DNA from: Streptomyces sp. NBC_01197
GTDB lineage: Bacteria; Actinomycetota; Actinomycetes; Streptomycetales; Streptomycetaceae
Length of the DNA stretch: 64,000 nt
Assembly: GCF_036010505.1 (NCBI RefSeq)
Contig: NZ_CP108569.1
Coordinates: 1,488,001 to 1,552,000, forward strand
Direction of reading: 5' to 3'
The translations under genes were made by a program, and so were the position numbers. Below are positions 17,471 through 26,884 of the stretch, one piece after another (the stretch's first letter is position 1; every line of letters begins with the position of its first letter). Below the pieces are notes generated by a model, which saw only the letters and a list, made by a program, of their open reading frames with translations, did not search any database and was not told the DNA's origin.

Positions 17471-17773
17471 ATGTGTCTGGCAGTTCCGGGGCGCGTCCTC
17501 AGTACCGCCGAGGTCGACGGCACGTTGATGGCCGATGTCGACTTCGGCGGGGTACGCAAAGAGGTGTGCCTCCAGTACATCCCGGATGTGACGGCCGGTG
17601 AGTACGTCATCGTGCACGTCGGGTTCGCCATCCAGCGCCTCGACGAGGAGTCGGCCCGGCGGACGCTGGCCGATTTCGACAGGCTCGGCATCCTGGAGGA
17701 GGAGTTCGGCGACGGCTTCGAACTCGCCGCACGGGCCGCTCAGCAGGAACACCCAGAAGGAGTCGGCCGGTGA
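17471..17773 (+). CDS. hypC: Hydrogenase assembly chaperone HypC
   Basis: A free-standing 100-residue HypC, additional to the HypC domain fused to Hyp[12 protein letters not shown] carries Cys2, and the small barrel ends with [18 protein letters not shown] before a helical tail. HypC binds HypD and the large subunit precursor and carries the Fe(CN)2CO group. Spaced 67 bp from hypF, with AGAGGGACC before the ATG; the stop overlaps the hypD GTG. Being coupled to hypD suggests that this copy is the HypD partner, while the fused copy may act during cyanide loading. Confidence 0.95.
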   Translation: MCLAVPGRVLSTAEVDGTLMADVDFGGVRKEVCLQYIPDVTAGEYVIVHVGFAIQRLDEESARRTLADFDRLGILEEEFGDGFELAARAAQQEHPEGVGR

Positions 17774-18873
17774 AGTATCTCGACGAGTTCAGCAACCCCG
17801 AGCTGGCCAGGAAGCTGCTCGACCAGATCCACGCGGCGACCACACGGCCGTGGGCCATGATGGAGGTCTGCGGTGGTCAGACCCATTCGATCATCCGGCA
17901 CGGTATCGACCAACTCCTGCCCGATGACGTCGAGTTGATCCATGGGCCGGGCTGCCCGGTCTGCGTCACCCCGCTGGAGATCATCGACCGGGCGCTCGCC
18001 ATCGCGGCCCGGCCGGGGGTCATCTTCTGCTCCTTCGGTGACATGCTCCGGGTGCCGGGCAGCAGCCAGGACCTGTTCTCGGTGAAGAGCGCCGGAGGGG
18101 ATGTCCGGGTGGTGTACTCACCGCTCGACGCGCTGAAGCTGGCCCGGGAGAACCCGGACCGGGAGGTCGTCTTCTTCGGGATCGGCTTCGAGACCACGGC
18201 CCCGGCCAACGCGATGACCGTCCACCAGGCCAAGCGCCTCGGGGTACGCAACTTCTCCCTGCTGGTCTCCCACGTCCTGGTGCCGCCCGCGATCTCGGCG
18301 ATCATGGAGTCCGCCACCTGCCGGGTGCAGGCATTCCTGGCCGCCGGGCATGTGTGCAGCGTGATGGGCACGGCGGAGTACCCGCCGCTGGCGGAGAAGT
18401 ACCGGGTGCCCATCGTCGTCACCGGCTTCGAGCCGCTGGACATCCTCGAAGGCATCCGGCGCACGATCGTCCAGCTCGAAGAGGGCCGCCACGAAGTGGA
18501 GAACGCCTACTCCCGCGCCGTACGCGAGGAAGGCAACCTGCCCGCCATGGAGATGCTGCGGGATGTCTTCGAGGTGACCGACCGGACGTGGCGCGGCATC
18601 GGGACGATCCCGCGCAGCGGCTGGCGGCTGTCACCCGGTTACGCCGAGTTCGACGCGGAGCAGCGGTTCGACGTGTCCGGTATCCATACGGCCGAGTCGG
18701 CCCTGTGCCGGTCGGGCGAGGTGCTCCAGGGCCTGATCAAACCACTTGAGTGCGCGGCCTTCGGCAAGGAGTGCACCCCGCGCAACCCGCTGGGCGCCAC
18801 GATGGTGTCGTCCGAGGGCGCCTGCGCCGCCTACCACACGTACCGCCGACTGGAACTGGTCGAAGCCAAGTGA
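17770..18873 (+). CDS. hypD: Hydrogenase formation protein HypD
   Basis: A 367-residue Fe-S scaffold on which Fe(CN)2CO is assembled with HypC and HypE. Conserved signatures are [11 protein letters not shown] (active Cys), [11 protein letters not shown] (CxxC redox pair), [11 protein letters not shown], and [11 protein letters not shown]. The C-terminal [4Fe-4S] cysteines lie in [23 protein letters not shown] and SEGACAAY. Length and motif set are complete. GTG at 17770 overlaps hypC, and the stop overlaps the hypE GTG. Confidence 0.97.
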   Translation: MKYLDEFSNPELARKLLDQIHAATTRPWAMMEVCGGQTHSIIRHGIDQLLPDDVELIHGPGCPVCVTPLEIIDRALAIAARPGVIFCSFGDMLRVPGSSQDLFSVKSAGGDVRVVYSPLDALKLARENPDREVVFFGIGFETTAPANAMTVHQAKRLGVRNFSLLVSHVLVPPAISAIMESATCRVQAFLAAGHVCSVMGTAEYPPLAEKYRVPIVVTGFEPLDILEGIRRTIVQLEEGRHEVENAYSRAVREEGNLPAMEMLRDVFEVTDRTWRGIGTIPRSGWRLSPGYAEFDAEQRFDVSGIHTAESALCRSGEVLQGLIKPLECAAFGKECTPRNPLGATMVSSEGACAAYHTYRRLELVEAK

Positions 18874-19949
18874 CCGAAGCGATGCAGTCCCCCGCCGAGC
18901 TCGACTTCGAGAGCTGGGTCTGTCCGGTCCCGCTGCGCGAGACGCCATCCGTGGTGATGGGCCACGGGGGCGGCGGCGCGATGTCGGGCGAGCTGATCGA
19001 GCATCTGTTCCTGCCCGCGTACGGTGCGGCGGCCGCGGCCGAACTGGGCGACTCCGCCGTGCTGTCCGTCGGCGGGGGCCCCCGGCTCGCCTTCTCCACC
19101 GACTCCTACGTGGTGAAGCCGATGTTCTTCCCCGGCGGGTCGATCGGTGATCTGGCCGTGAACGGGACGGTGAACGACCTCGCGATGTCGGGCGCGGTGC
19201 CGCTGTTCCTCTCGACCGCCTTCATCCTCCAGGAGGGCACCGGGCTCGGTGAACTCGGCCGTATCGCCCAGGCGTTGGGCGCCGCCGCCCGGTCCGCGGG
19301 AGTACGGCTCGTCACCGGGGACACCAAGGTCGTGGACAGCGCGAGCGGGGACGGCGTCTTCATCAACACCGCCGGGATCGGCATGGTGCCCGACGGTGTC
19401 GACATCGGGCCGCGCCGTGCGCGCCCCGGGGACGCCGTGCTCGTCAGCGGTGACATCGGGGTGCACGGGGTGGCGGTGATGAGCTGCCGGGACGGGCTTG
19501 AGTTCGGCACCACGGTCGAGAGCGACACGGCCGCGCTGCACGGCCTCGTCGCCGACATGATCGCCACCGGTACGGATCTCCATGTGCTGCGGGACCCGAC
19601 CCGTGGTGGTGTCGCGGCCTCGCTGAACGAGATCGCCGTGGCGTCGGACGTCGGGATCGAGCTGGTGGAGCGGGAGTTGCCGGTCCCGGAGACGGTGCGC
19701 GACGCGTGCAGCCTGCTGGGGCTCGACCCGCTCCAGGTGGCCAACGAGGGGAAGCTGCTCGCCTTGGTTCCCGGCGAGAGCGCCGACCAGGTCCTCGCGG
19801 CGCTGCGGGCGCACCCGCTGGGCCGCTCGGCCTGCCGGATCGGCACCTGCGTCCCGGACCACGCCGGGATGGTGGTGGTCAGGACCGGGCTCGGCGGCAG
19901 CCGGGTGGTCGGGCTGCCGATCGGCGAGCAGCTGCCCCGGATCTGCTGA
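18870..19949 (+). CDS. hypE: Hydrogenase maturation protein HypE
   Basis: A 359-residue ATP-dependent dehydratase of the PurM/SelD fold that converts the C-terminal thiocarbamate to thiocyanate, the source of the active-site CN- ligands. It shows [14 protein letters not shown] near residue 30, [35 protein letters not shown] segments across residues 70-105, and ends exactly in PRIC, with the terminal Cys that carries the modification. GTG at 18870 overlaps the hypD stop. Immediately followed by the DUF6390 gene. All hallmark residues are present. Confidence 0.97.
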   Translation: MTEAMQSPAELDFESWVCPVPLRETPSVVMGHGGGGAMSGELIEHLFLPAYGAAAAAELGDSAVLSVGGGPRLAFSTDSYVVKPMFFPGGSIGDLAVNGTVNDLAMSGAVPLFLSTAFILQEGTGLGELGRIAQALGAAARSAGVRLVTGDTKVVDSASGDGVFINTAGIGMVPDGVDIGPRRARPGDAVLVSGDIGVHGVAVMSCRDGLEFGTTVESDTAALHGLVADMIATGTDLHVLRDPTRGGVAASLNEIAVASDVGIELVERELPVPETVRDACSLLGLDPLQVANEGKLLALVPGESADQVLAALRAHPLGRSACRIGTCVPDHAGMVVVRTGLGGSRVVGLPIGEQLPRIC

Positions 19950-20687
19950 ATGAGCGCGGAGGGCGCGCTGCTGTTCGCGCGATACGCCTATCCCCCCAAC
20001 GAACTCGGCTACTGCGGTCCTGACGACGCCACCGCGCTGCTGCGCCCCGGCGCGGTGGCCGGGATGGAGGAGCGGGCCCGGCAGTTCGACGGGGCCTGGT
20101 GCTATCTCGAATTCCTGGCGGAGTCAGCCGGCATCCCCGATCCGCTCGACGTCCGGGTGGTGGAGGCGTACTGGATCGGCAACGAACTGCTGGACCTGGC
20201 CGACTCCGGGGCGCTGGTGGACCGTCTGCTCGACCGGTTCCGGGGACAGCCGGGCGGCACCTGGCGGGAGGCGGCGCACCGGGCCCTGCCCCACCACAGT
20301 TTCCAGGTATTCGACGTGTACCCGTGGGCGGCGCTGCTGCGCGCGGGCGGCAACCCGGTCGCACTGTCCGTGCTCGACCAGTGCCGTATCCGTACGGGGG
20401 TGGTCGTCGGCGTCGACGGTGAGTCGGCGACCGTCGAGTCCCGTCCGCTGAGCTGGGACGGGAAGGTGCTCGCCCCGGGGCCGCCCCGGCGGGAGCCGGT
20501 CCGCTGGTCGACGGGTGGCAGGTCGCTGATCGCCGGGGTCTCCCCCGGCGACCGGGTGGCGCTGCACTGGGACTGGATCTGCGATGTGCTCACCGATGCG
20601 CAGGCCGCGCGCATCGAGTCGATCGAGGGCCGGCGGCACGGCGTGGTCCCGGAGGACACCGCTCAGTGCTCCGGCCGCAGATCGTGA
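19950..20687 (+). CDS. DUF6390 family protein (hydrogenase-associated)
   Basis: A 245-residue soluble protein of unknown function that closes the hydrogenase operon. It begins GALLFARYAYPPNELGYCGP and contains an aromatic-rich core (EAYWIGNELLDL; HHSFQVFDVYPWAALLR) and a late WTGG-like beta segment ending in HWDWICDVL. The last 40 residues include a short basic region. The ATG directly follows the hypE TGA with no gap. Its conserved association with group 1h maturation genes suggests a maturation or scaffold role. No catalytic motif was recognised. Confidence 0.78.
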   Translation: MSAEGALLFARYAYPPNELGYCGPDDATALLRPGAVAGMEERARQFDGAWCYLEFLAESAGIPDPLDVRVVEAYWIGNELLDLADSGALVDRLLDRFRGQPGGTWREAAHRALPHHSFQVFDVYPWAALLRAGGNPVALSVLDQCRIRTGVVVGVDGESATVESRPLSWDGKVLAPGPPRREPVRWSTGGRSLIAGVSPGDRVALHWDWICDVLTDAQAARIESIEGRRHGVVPEDTAQCSGRRS

Positions 20688-20760
20688 TCTTCATGTCCGG
20701 GATGCGGCTTGTCGCCTGTGCACCAGCCTCTCCTCGAAGGCCGGCTTGCTCGACGTCGGT

Positions 20761-22198
20761 TCAGCGGGGCTCGCCGAACCAGTAGTGGAGCGCCGGTTCC
20801 AGGTCATCCGCGCTTGCCCAGCAAACGTAACCGTCCGGCCGGATGAGCATCGCCTCGGTATCGGCGCCCTGGCCCACCCGGTCCACCCGGTCCGACCAGG
20901 GGCCGGCGACCCTGGCGAACGTGTCAGCCGGGTCGAGGAGGAGGCCGTGCCCGGACCGCAGCAGTTCGTGCACCCGGGTCGTACCGAGGTCCAGGTCCGG
21001 TGCGGGCCGGCCGACGAGCGGATGGGCTTCGTTACCCGGCATCGGGTAGGGGTTGGCCATCCCGGACATCAGGTCGGCGAGATAGTTCTGGACGTCCGGC
21101 AGTCGGGCCATGTCCGTGAAGATCTCCCGAGCGGCCAGCACCTCCGGATCGCGGGTGCCGGCCCAGTCCATCAGCAGGCTCTGCGCCCGGACGTTGCGCA
21201 ATACGGCGGCCCCGGCCGGATGCCGTTCCGCGTGATACGTGTCGAGCAGGTTCTCCGGTGCCCAGCCGTGCACGGCGGCGCCGAGTTTCCAACCGAGGTT
21301 GAGCGCGTCCTGGATCCCGGTGTTCATGCCCTGCGCGCCGAGCGGAAGGTGGACATGGGCGGCATCGCCCGCCAGGAAGACCCGTCCGTGCCGGTACTGC
21401 CGGACCTGCCGTGACGTGTTGGTGATACGGCGGCCGTAGCGCAGTTCGAGCAGGTGCGCCCGCGTCCCGAACACGGCGCGCAGGCCGTCGCGGATTTCAC
21501 CCTCGGTGACCGGGGTCTCCCTCGGCAGTGATCGGCCCGGCCCGCCGAGTACCAGTCGGCGCAGCTGCCTGCCCTGCGGATCGGTGCCGAGCGGGAACAG
21601 TGCCGCCCAGTGCCCGTCCTCGCTCCAGGTGTGCGACATGGACGGATCGACGCCGCTCAGCCGCACGTCGGCGGCGGTGATCGTCACTGTACCGGGCTCA
21701 CCGGGGAACTCGGCCCGCAGGAGCGACCGCACGGTGCTGTGGGCTCCGTCGGCGGCGACGAGGTAACGGGAGCGAAAGGTGGCGCCGTTGGCGAAGGTCG
21801 CGGTGACCCCGTTGTCGTCCTGGGCGAGGCCGGCCAGTTCGTGGTCCCTCCGGGCGTGGAGCCCGTGCGCGGCGAGGTGCTGCTCGAAGAACCCCTCGAT
21901 CACCACCTGCGGCACGGAACGCCAGGGCAGACGGTGCCGGTTGGCGTGGAGCGGGAGGGGGATACCGGCGAAATGACCCGTGCCGACGGGGTGATCTCCG
22001 GTGGCCAGCAACGGCTCCAGCAGCCCTCGCTGGTCGAGCGCCTCCAGTGTGCGGGACTGCACGCCGCCCGCTCTGGACAGGGTCGCTGCGCTGCGACAGC
22101 TTGTCGACCATCACGGTCGGCACCCCGGCCATCAGCAGCTCGTTGGCCAGCGTCATTCCGGTCGGACCGGCGCCGACGATGAGCACATCGGTGTCCAT
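20761..22198 (-). pseudogene. FAD-dependent aromatic monooxygenase, frameshifted
   Basis: A PHBH-fold flavoprotein monooxygenase of the polyketide/rifampicin hydroxylase kind, about 475 residues when the frame is repaired. From ATG 22198 the N-terminus reads MDTDVLIVGAGPTGMTLANE (FAD GxGxxG) up to VDKLSQRSD. Then the frame shifts and the rest runs in another frame as GGVQSRTLEALDQRGLL to the stop at 20761. The later motifs are intact: LVAADGAHSTVR (DG) and GRVFLAGDAAHVHLPLGAQGMN (GD). One extra base in the G run at + strand 22080-22082 explains the shift: removing it gives SDLSRAGGVQSR, the family consensus. A sequencing error is the alternative. It faces the Lrp/AsnC gene now located at 33061. 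Confidence 0.8.
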
Positions 22199-22277
22199 GG
22201 ACTCTCCTGTGGTTGTGTCGATCGGGACAGAGCCAACGCTCCGTCAGCCGGGTCACCCAAGCCAGAAACCGGTGTGA

Positions 22278-22306
22278 TTGCGTTGGTACCTGACACTGTC
22301 TAGTGT
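22278..22306 (+). promoter_or_regulatory. Disrupted promoter remnant of the Lrp/AsnC gene
   Basis: TTGCGT at 22278-22283 is followed by a 17-bp spacer and TAG at 22301-22303, where the IS begins. Joined to the sequence beyond the second IS (from 33047), the -10 would read TAGCCT and the Lrp/AsnC GTG would start about 8 bp downstream, as in a leaderless Streptomyces transcript. This is a reconstruction across the insertion and is inferred. Confidence 0.3.
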
Positions 22307-23459
22307 CCTGCGCCAGAGGTCCGTCGTTAGTTTGTGTATGAGTGCCTCTGGGGCTGTGCCGGTGCCACGTCGTGGCCCGAAGTTGGAACCGTTGTTGTTG
22401 TCCGCCGATGAGCGTGTGGTGTTGGAGCGTTGGGCCCGGCGGGCGTCGTCTGCCCAGGCGGTGGCCCTGCGGGCCCGCATCGTGCTGGCATGTGTCGGCG
22501 CCGATGTTCCGCCGACTGTCGTGGTGGCACGGGAGTTACGGATCGCGGCGGACACGGTCCGCAAGTGGCGTCGCCGGTTCCTGGCCGGCCGGCTGGACGG
22601 GTTGGTGGACGAGCCCCGGCCGGGCCGGCCGCCCAGCATCAGTGTCGATCAGGTAGAGGCAGTCGTGGTCAGCACGTTGGAGGAGATCCCGAAGAATGCC
22701 ACTCACTGGTCGCGTGCCTCGATGGCCGACCGCAGTGGGCTGTCGAAGTCGACCGTGGGCCGGATCTGGCGGAAGTTCCAGCTCAAGCCGCACCTGAGCG
22801 ACACTTTCAAGCTCTCGACGGATCCGTTGTTCGTGGAGAAGGTCTACGACGTGGTGGGGCTGTACTTCAACCCGCCCGAGGGCGCGGTGGTGCTTTCGGT
22901 GGACGAGAAGTCCCAGATTCAGGCCCTGGACCGCTCTCAGCCGGTGCTGCCGATGATGCCGGGCATGCCCGAGCGCCGCACCCATGACTATGTTCGCAAC
23001 GGCCTGACCACCTTGTTCGCGGCTTTCGACGTCGCCACCGGTGAAGTCATCACCAGCCTTCATCGTCGGCACCGGGCAGCGGAGTTCAAGAAGTTCCTCG
23101 TCAAGATCGAGAAAGAGGTCCCCGGGCACCTCCAGGTCCACCTCATCGTGGACAACTACGGCACCCACAAGACACCGGCGATCAGGGCATGGCTGGCCAA
23201 ACACCCCCGGTTCCACCTGCACTTCACGCCCACCGGCTCCTCCTGGATCAACCAGGTGGAGCGGTGGTTCGGCTTCCTCGCAGACCAGAAGATCCGTCGT
23301 GGCGCCCACAAAAGCGTGCGCTCCCTGGAGGCGGACATCCGTGCATGGGTCAAGCAGTGGAACGAAAGCCCGACCCCGTTCACCTGGACCAAAACAGCCG
23401 AAGAGATCCTCGACTCGCTCGCCCGCTTCTGCCAACGGATCTCTGGCGCAGGACACTAG
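22300..23459 (+). mobile_element. IS630-family insertion sequence, copy 1
   Basis: A 1160-bp element with terminal inverted repeats CTAGTGTCCTGCGCCAGAG (22300-22318) and its perfect complement (23441-23459). The TA inside each CTAG end fits the TA target duplication of IS630/Tc1 elements. A single transposase gene fills the element, and its TAG stop lies in the right repeat. A second, inverted copy is at 31891-33050. The sequences differ at only a few bases, so both are recent. Confidence 0.92.
22338..23459 (+). CDS. IS630 family transposase, copy 1
   Basis: A 373-residue DDE transposase. The N-terminal half has winged-helix DNA-binding domains (VLERWARRASSAQAVALRAR, then ELRIAADTVRKWRRRFLAG and a second helix-turn-helix GLSKSTVGRIWRKF). 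The catalytic triad is visible as VLSVDEKSQIQ, LIVDNYGTHKT and WINQVERWFG. ATG at 22338 lies 20 bp inside the left repeat. The protein differs from copy 2 at one residue noticed by eye (Thr versus Ile in VPP-T/I-VVVAREL). It looks intact and possibly active. Confidence 0.93.
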   Translation: MSASGAVPVPRRGPKLEPLLLSADERVVLERWARRASSAQAVALRARIVLACVGADVPPTVVVARELRIAADTVRKWRRRFLAGRLDGLVDEPRPGRPPSISVDQVEAVVVSTLEEIPKNATHWSRASMADRSGLSKSTVGRIWRKFQLKPHLSDTFKLSTDPLFVEKVYDVVGLYFNPPEGAVVLSVDEKSQIQALDRSQPVLPMMPGMPERRTHDYVRNGLTTLFAAFDVATGEVITSLHRRHRAAEFKKFLVKIEKEVPGHLQVHLIVDNYGTHKTPAIRAWLAKHPRFHLHFTPTGSSWINQVERWFGFLADQKIRRGAHKSVRSLEADIRAWVKQWNESPTPFTWTKTAEEILDSLARFCQRISGAGH

Positions 23460-24451
23460 CCAGCTACCCCGACTTCGGCCTGGTCCGGACCCGCCGGGAC
23501 CTTGACCAGCTCCTCGCTCGGCATGCGGAAGCGGCCGGCGCCCGGCTGCTGGAGGGCACCAAGGTCATCGATGCTGCTTTGGACGACCGCACGGGGGGCG
23601 TCCGCGGCGTTGTCGTCCAGCGGGACGGTGGCCGGTATCTCTACGGTGCCCGGTTGGTCGTCGCTGCTGACGGCGCCGCCAGTCCCATGGCGCGGATTAT
23701 GGGCCGGCCGCAGCGCAGGGACCGTGCCATGGGTGTGGCGGTGCGCCGCTACTACACCACGCCGCGTACGAGCGACGACTACCTGGAGACCTGGCTGGAC
23801 CTCCGGGCCCGGGACGCCCATGGCCGCGACCGGATCCTGCCCGGTTACGGATGGATCTTCCCCCTCGGCGACGGCATCTGGAACGTGGGCATCGGCACCT
23901 TCACCGTCAACCGGAAGCTCGACATCGACCACCGCGCCTTGTTCAGAGAATGGACAGCGCGCCTGCCCAGGCACTGGCACATCGACGACGACCACGCCGA
24001 CGGCCCCCTTCGAGGTCACGCGCTGCCCACGGGACTGAGCCGCCGACCGCAGTACGCCCGCGGAGTGCTGCTGACGGGCGACGCTGCGGGCATGATCAAC
24101 CCGATCACCGGGGAGGGCATCGACTACGCCCTGGAATCCGGCCGTCTCAGCGCGGAGATCATCACGCAGGCGCTGGCCCGCTCCAGCGCGAGGCGGCGCG
24201 AACAAGCCCTGCATGCATACCCGCAGGCGCTCAAGGACGCCTTCGGCAGCTACTTCACCCTTGGCCGTCTGGGCGTCCAACTCACCTACGCCCAGCCACG
24301 CCTCGTCCAGTCACTCACCACCCAACTCCTGCACCGCCCCGCCCTGCGCCGCCTCGCGCTCAAGCTGAGCGCCAACCTGACCGACCCCCGTGGCAAGGAC
24401 GCAACGGACCGCATCATCAGCGCCCTGCTCAAGCTCACCCCTGCTGCCTGA
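23460..24451 (+). pseudogene. Geranylgeranyl-reductase family flavoprotein, 5' truncated by IS630
   Basis: The frame continues out of the IS as LASYPDFGLVRTRRDLDQLLARHAEAAGARL and runs to TGA at 24449. It matches the geranylgeranyl reductase family, FAD enzymes that saturate isoprenoid double bonds. The motifs LVVAADGAASPMARI, GYGWIFPLGDG and VLLTGDAAGMINPITGEGIDYALESG are present. Intact members have about 430 residues; about 330 remain. The missing part includes the N-terminal GxGxxG FAD fold, so the product cannot bind FAD normally. The IS inserted at a CTAG that also encodes Leu-Ala of the gene. The lost 5' part does not occur on either outer flank. It is convergent with the prenyl synthase-like gene. 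Confidence 0.82.
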
Positions 24452-24534
24452 CCATCCGGGATGGGAGCTGCGCTGGGACCTGGCGGCAGCGCAGCGTCAT
24501 GAGGAGAGCGGGTCGCCGACACTGCGGGTGGTGA

Positions 24535-25452
24535 TCAACGGCTGTTCCACTGGCGGATGGCATCGGATACCGCGACGCGCACCGCGTCGGTCTTGCCCAC
24601 ATGCACCACCCGGCGCAAGAGCTGCAGTCCGGCCGTTTCACAGCGGGCCAGGCGGCGGCCTTGGAGGTCCCAGGCTGCGAGGGCCATCCGCCGGTACGCG
24701 GGTGCGGCTGCTTCTGCGCAGGCCAGGCTCGCCTCGTGCGCGGTCCATGCCCGGCGGCACATCAGGCGCAGTACCTCACGGACTTGGCCAGGTGACGGCC
24801 CCGAGAAGGTGAGGTCACAGGGGGTCAGGTCGTGGTCGGCGAGGTCCTGGCGGGGGATCGTCAGGCGTCCTTGGCCCAGGTCGTCGGCAAGGTCGCAGAG
24901 GGAGTCGATGCGGTGGAATGCCTCGGCGAGCGGGAACCATTCCTCGGCTTGCCGGGCGTCGGCCCCGCCGGGGTACTGGACGTCGACGGACATCATCAGC
25001 AAGGGATAGGTATAGGCGCGTACGCACGCGGTGAAGTCGTCGTCGGTGTCGAAGCCGGTGAAGTGCGTCTCGTCGCGGGTGCGGGTGATGAAGAGGCGCA
25101 CCCAGTGGTCGGGGGTCTTGCGGACGAGGAGGGTGTGAACGAGGGCCCGAAGGATGGGGTGTGTGGTGGGGCCGCCGTCGAGGGCTTTCAGGGCGTGGTC
25201 GGCCCAGGCGTTCACGGTGGTCGTGTTGCCGGGGTTGTCGTCCGCGGTGTCGTCACTGACGCAGCCGAAGGCGAGCACGGCCAACAGGTGCGGTTGTAGT
25301 TCCTGGGGGGCGAGGTGGCGGACGGTGAGGGTTACGGCGCGCTCGCGGCGGGCCATGTAGGCGGCAGCGGCGGTGTACGCCGCGTGGAGGGGGCAGGGGA
25401 TCTCGGCCTGGGTCAGGGTGCGCTGGTAGCCGGTCAGGAGGAGGGGCTGCAC
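24535..25452 (-). CDS. Squalene/phytoene synthase-like protein
   Basis: A 305-residue protein of the trans-isoprenyl diphosphate synthase fold that condenses or ionises prenyl diphosphates. Two aspartate-rich motifs are visible: CVSDDTADD near residue 65 and DLADDLGQGRLTIPRQDL near residue 190, the latter close to the phytoene/squalene synthase signature. Regions between are helical. GTG at 25452 overlaps the end of the ABC permease by 19 bp, so it is the third gene of a leftward operon. Sitting beside a geranylgeranyl-reductase-like gene, it suggests part of an isoprenoid pathway. Length is shorter than typical phytoene synthases, so the actual reaction is open. Confidence 0.7.
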   Translation of the reverse strand: MQPLLLTGYQRTLTQAEIPCPLHAAYTAAAAYMARRERAVTLTVRHLAPQELQPHLLAVLAFGCVSDDTADDNPGNTTTVNAWADHALKALDGGPTTHPILRALVHTLLVRKTPDHWVRLFITRTRDETHFTGFDTDDDFTACVRAYTYPLLMMSVDVQYPGGADARQAEEWFPLAEAFHRIDSLCDLADDLGQGRLTIPRQDLADHDLTPCDLTFSGPSPGQVREVLRLMCRRAWTAHEASLACAEAAAPAYRRMALAAWDLQGRRLARCETAGLQLLRRVVHVGKTDAVRVAVSDAIRQWNSR

Positions 25453-26282
25453 GTTGTGTCCTCCATGGAGCTGATGCGGCGGTCACATTGAGCCGGCTCG
25501 GGCTCAGGGGCCTGAGCGGTCGGCGGCAGGGCGCTGTTGGTGCTGCGGTGGAAGCACACCAGGGCGATCAGGGCGGCCCCCGCGAACCAGGTGAGCTGGA
25601 TGGCCAGGTATCGGGGCACCGGGCTGCTGGAGAATCCGGCCGCCGTGCTGGCCTGCATGGCCCCGTAGGAGGGCAGGTAGCGCATGATCGGGCTTCCGGC
25701 CGCAGTGCTGCCGATGGGGTTCTGCAACCCGAGGTCGATGATGCTGGTCATCAAGATGGCAAACATGCCCTCGACCTCCCGACGCAGCAGGGACCCGAAC
25801 CCGACGCCAAGAGCGCCATAGGTCAGCCCGGCGCAGAACAGTGCGGCGGCGAGCAGGACGGGCTGGCGAGGTGTCCAGGCCAGGGAAGTGACCGCGGTGG
25901 CGTAAGCGGCGACCGCCGCAGAGACCAAAGCCAGGGCGGTGACCTTGGCCAGGACGAGATGCGTGCGCGGGTAGCCCGCCATCGCCAGCCGGCGGTCGAA
26001 GAAGCTGCCGGAGAACGTGGCGGCGAACATCATGGAACCGGTGATCAGCGTCACTGCGTTGAGCGCGCCGCTGATCTCGGTCAGTTCGTTGCCGGGCGGG
26101 GCAAGCACCTCGCCGGTGGCGTGTAGCCACATACGTGTTGGGGTGTCGGGCATCGCCAGATACGCCAGGGTCGTCCACAGGGGAACGAAAAGGATCACCA
26201 GGAGCACGGCGAACCGGTTGCGGCCGTGCTCGATCAGCGCGAACCGTGTGGCGATGGCGAACCGGGTCAGGTGAAACCTCAC
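25434..26282 (-). CDS. ABC transporter permease (ABC-2 type)
   Basis: A 282-residue membrane protein with about six hydrophobic helices, including FAVLLVILFVPLWTTLAYL near the N-terminus, then ALNAVTLITGSMMFAATFSGSFF, VLAKVTALALVSAAVAAYA and LAIQLTWFAGAALIALVCF near the end. The layout is that of ABC-2 exporters for drugs or lipids. GTG at 26282 is selected because it overlaps the ATPase stop (GTGA). Partner of the ATPase encoded just upstream; probable exporter of a hydrophobic product of the adjacent isoprenoid gene. That link is inference. Confidence 0.8.
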   Translation of the reverse strand: MRFHLTRFAIATRFALIEHGRNRFAVLLVILFVPLWTTLAYLAMPDTPTRMWLHATGEVLAPPGNELTEISGALNAVTLITGSMMFAATFSGSFFDRRLAMAGYPRTHLVLAKVTALALVSAAVAAYATAVTSLAWTPRQPVLLAAALFCAGLTYGALGVGFGSLLRREVEGMFAILMTSIIDLGLQNPIGSTAAGSPIMRYLPSYGAMQASTAAGFSSSPVPRYLAIQLTWFAGAALIALVCFHRSTNSALPPTAQAPEPEPAQCDRRISSMEDTTCSPSS

Positions 26283-26884
26283 GCGGCCACCGCCGTGTCC
26301 GGGCGGAGCACCCCGCCGTCCAGACGCCACAACGCGTCCAGTCGCTCGGTGTCGTACGCCAGATGGGAGACGACCAGGACTGAACGCCCCGCGTCACGCA
26401 GCCGCACGGCCAGGCTCCAGAACCGCTGGTAGGTGTCCCAGTCGAACCCCTGGTACGGCTCGTCAAGCAGAAGCACCTGCGGATCGTGCATGAGCGCCAG
26501 CGTCACGTTCAGCTTCTGCCGCGTCCCGCCGCTGAGCACCCCGGCCCGCTCATCGAGGTAACCGGTGAAGCCCAGCACGTCCATGACCTCCTCGGCATAC
26601 CGCATATCGGCGAGGCGATAGGCCGTCTGGAAGAACGTCAGGTGCTGCCGGACGGACAGAGCGTCATTGAGGACGACGTGCTGCGGACAGTAACCGAACC
26701 GGCCACCGTGACGGACAGTGCCGCGCGTGGGCCGCAGCTCACCGGAAAGCACTTTCAGTAGCGTGGACTTGCCGGCGCCGTTCTCCCCGACGATCCCGCA
26801 CAGCGTCCCGGCCCGAAGCCGCATGTCAACGCCTCGCAGGACCAGACGCCGACCGTAGGCATGATGCACATCCCTGACCTCCAC
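26279..26884 (-). CDS. ABC transporter ATP-binding protein
   Basis: A compact 201-residue ABC ATPase. Walker A is GENGAGKST, the Q-loop region is FGYCPQHVVLND, the signature reads LSGGTRQKLN, Walker B is VLLLDEPYQGFD and the switch His is in VVSHLAYD. GTG at 26884 has GGAGG about 5 bp upstream and starts MEVRDVHHAYGRR, the standard first strand. The long upstream extension of the frame is not coding. It is shorter than most exporters' ATPases (220-300 residues) because the C-terminal extension is absent. First gene of the leftward ATPase-permease-prenyl synthase operon. Confidence 0.85.
   Translation of the reverse strand: MEVRDVHHAYGRRLVLRGVDMRLRAGTLCGIVGENGAGKSTLLKVLSGELRPTRGTVRHGGRFGYCPQHVVLNDALSVRQHLTFFQTAYRLADMRYAEEVMDVLGFTGYLDERAGVLSGGTRQKLNVTLALMHDPQVLLLDEPYQGFDWDTYQRFWSLAVRLRDAGRSVLVVSHLAYDTERLDALWRLDGGVLRPDTAVAA

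Noticed and set aside
20688..20760. Terminator or small gene after the hydrogenase operon
   Set aside because: No stable hairpin or coupled frame is visible in the 73 bp.
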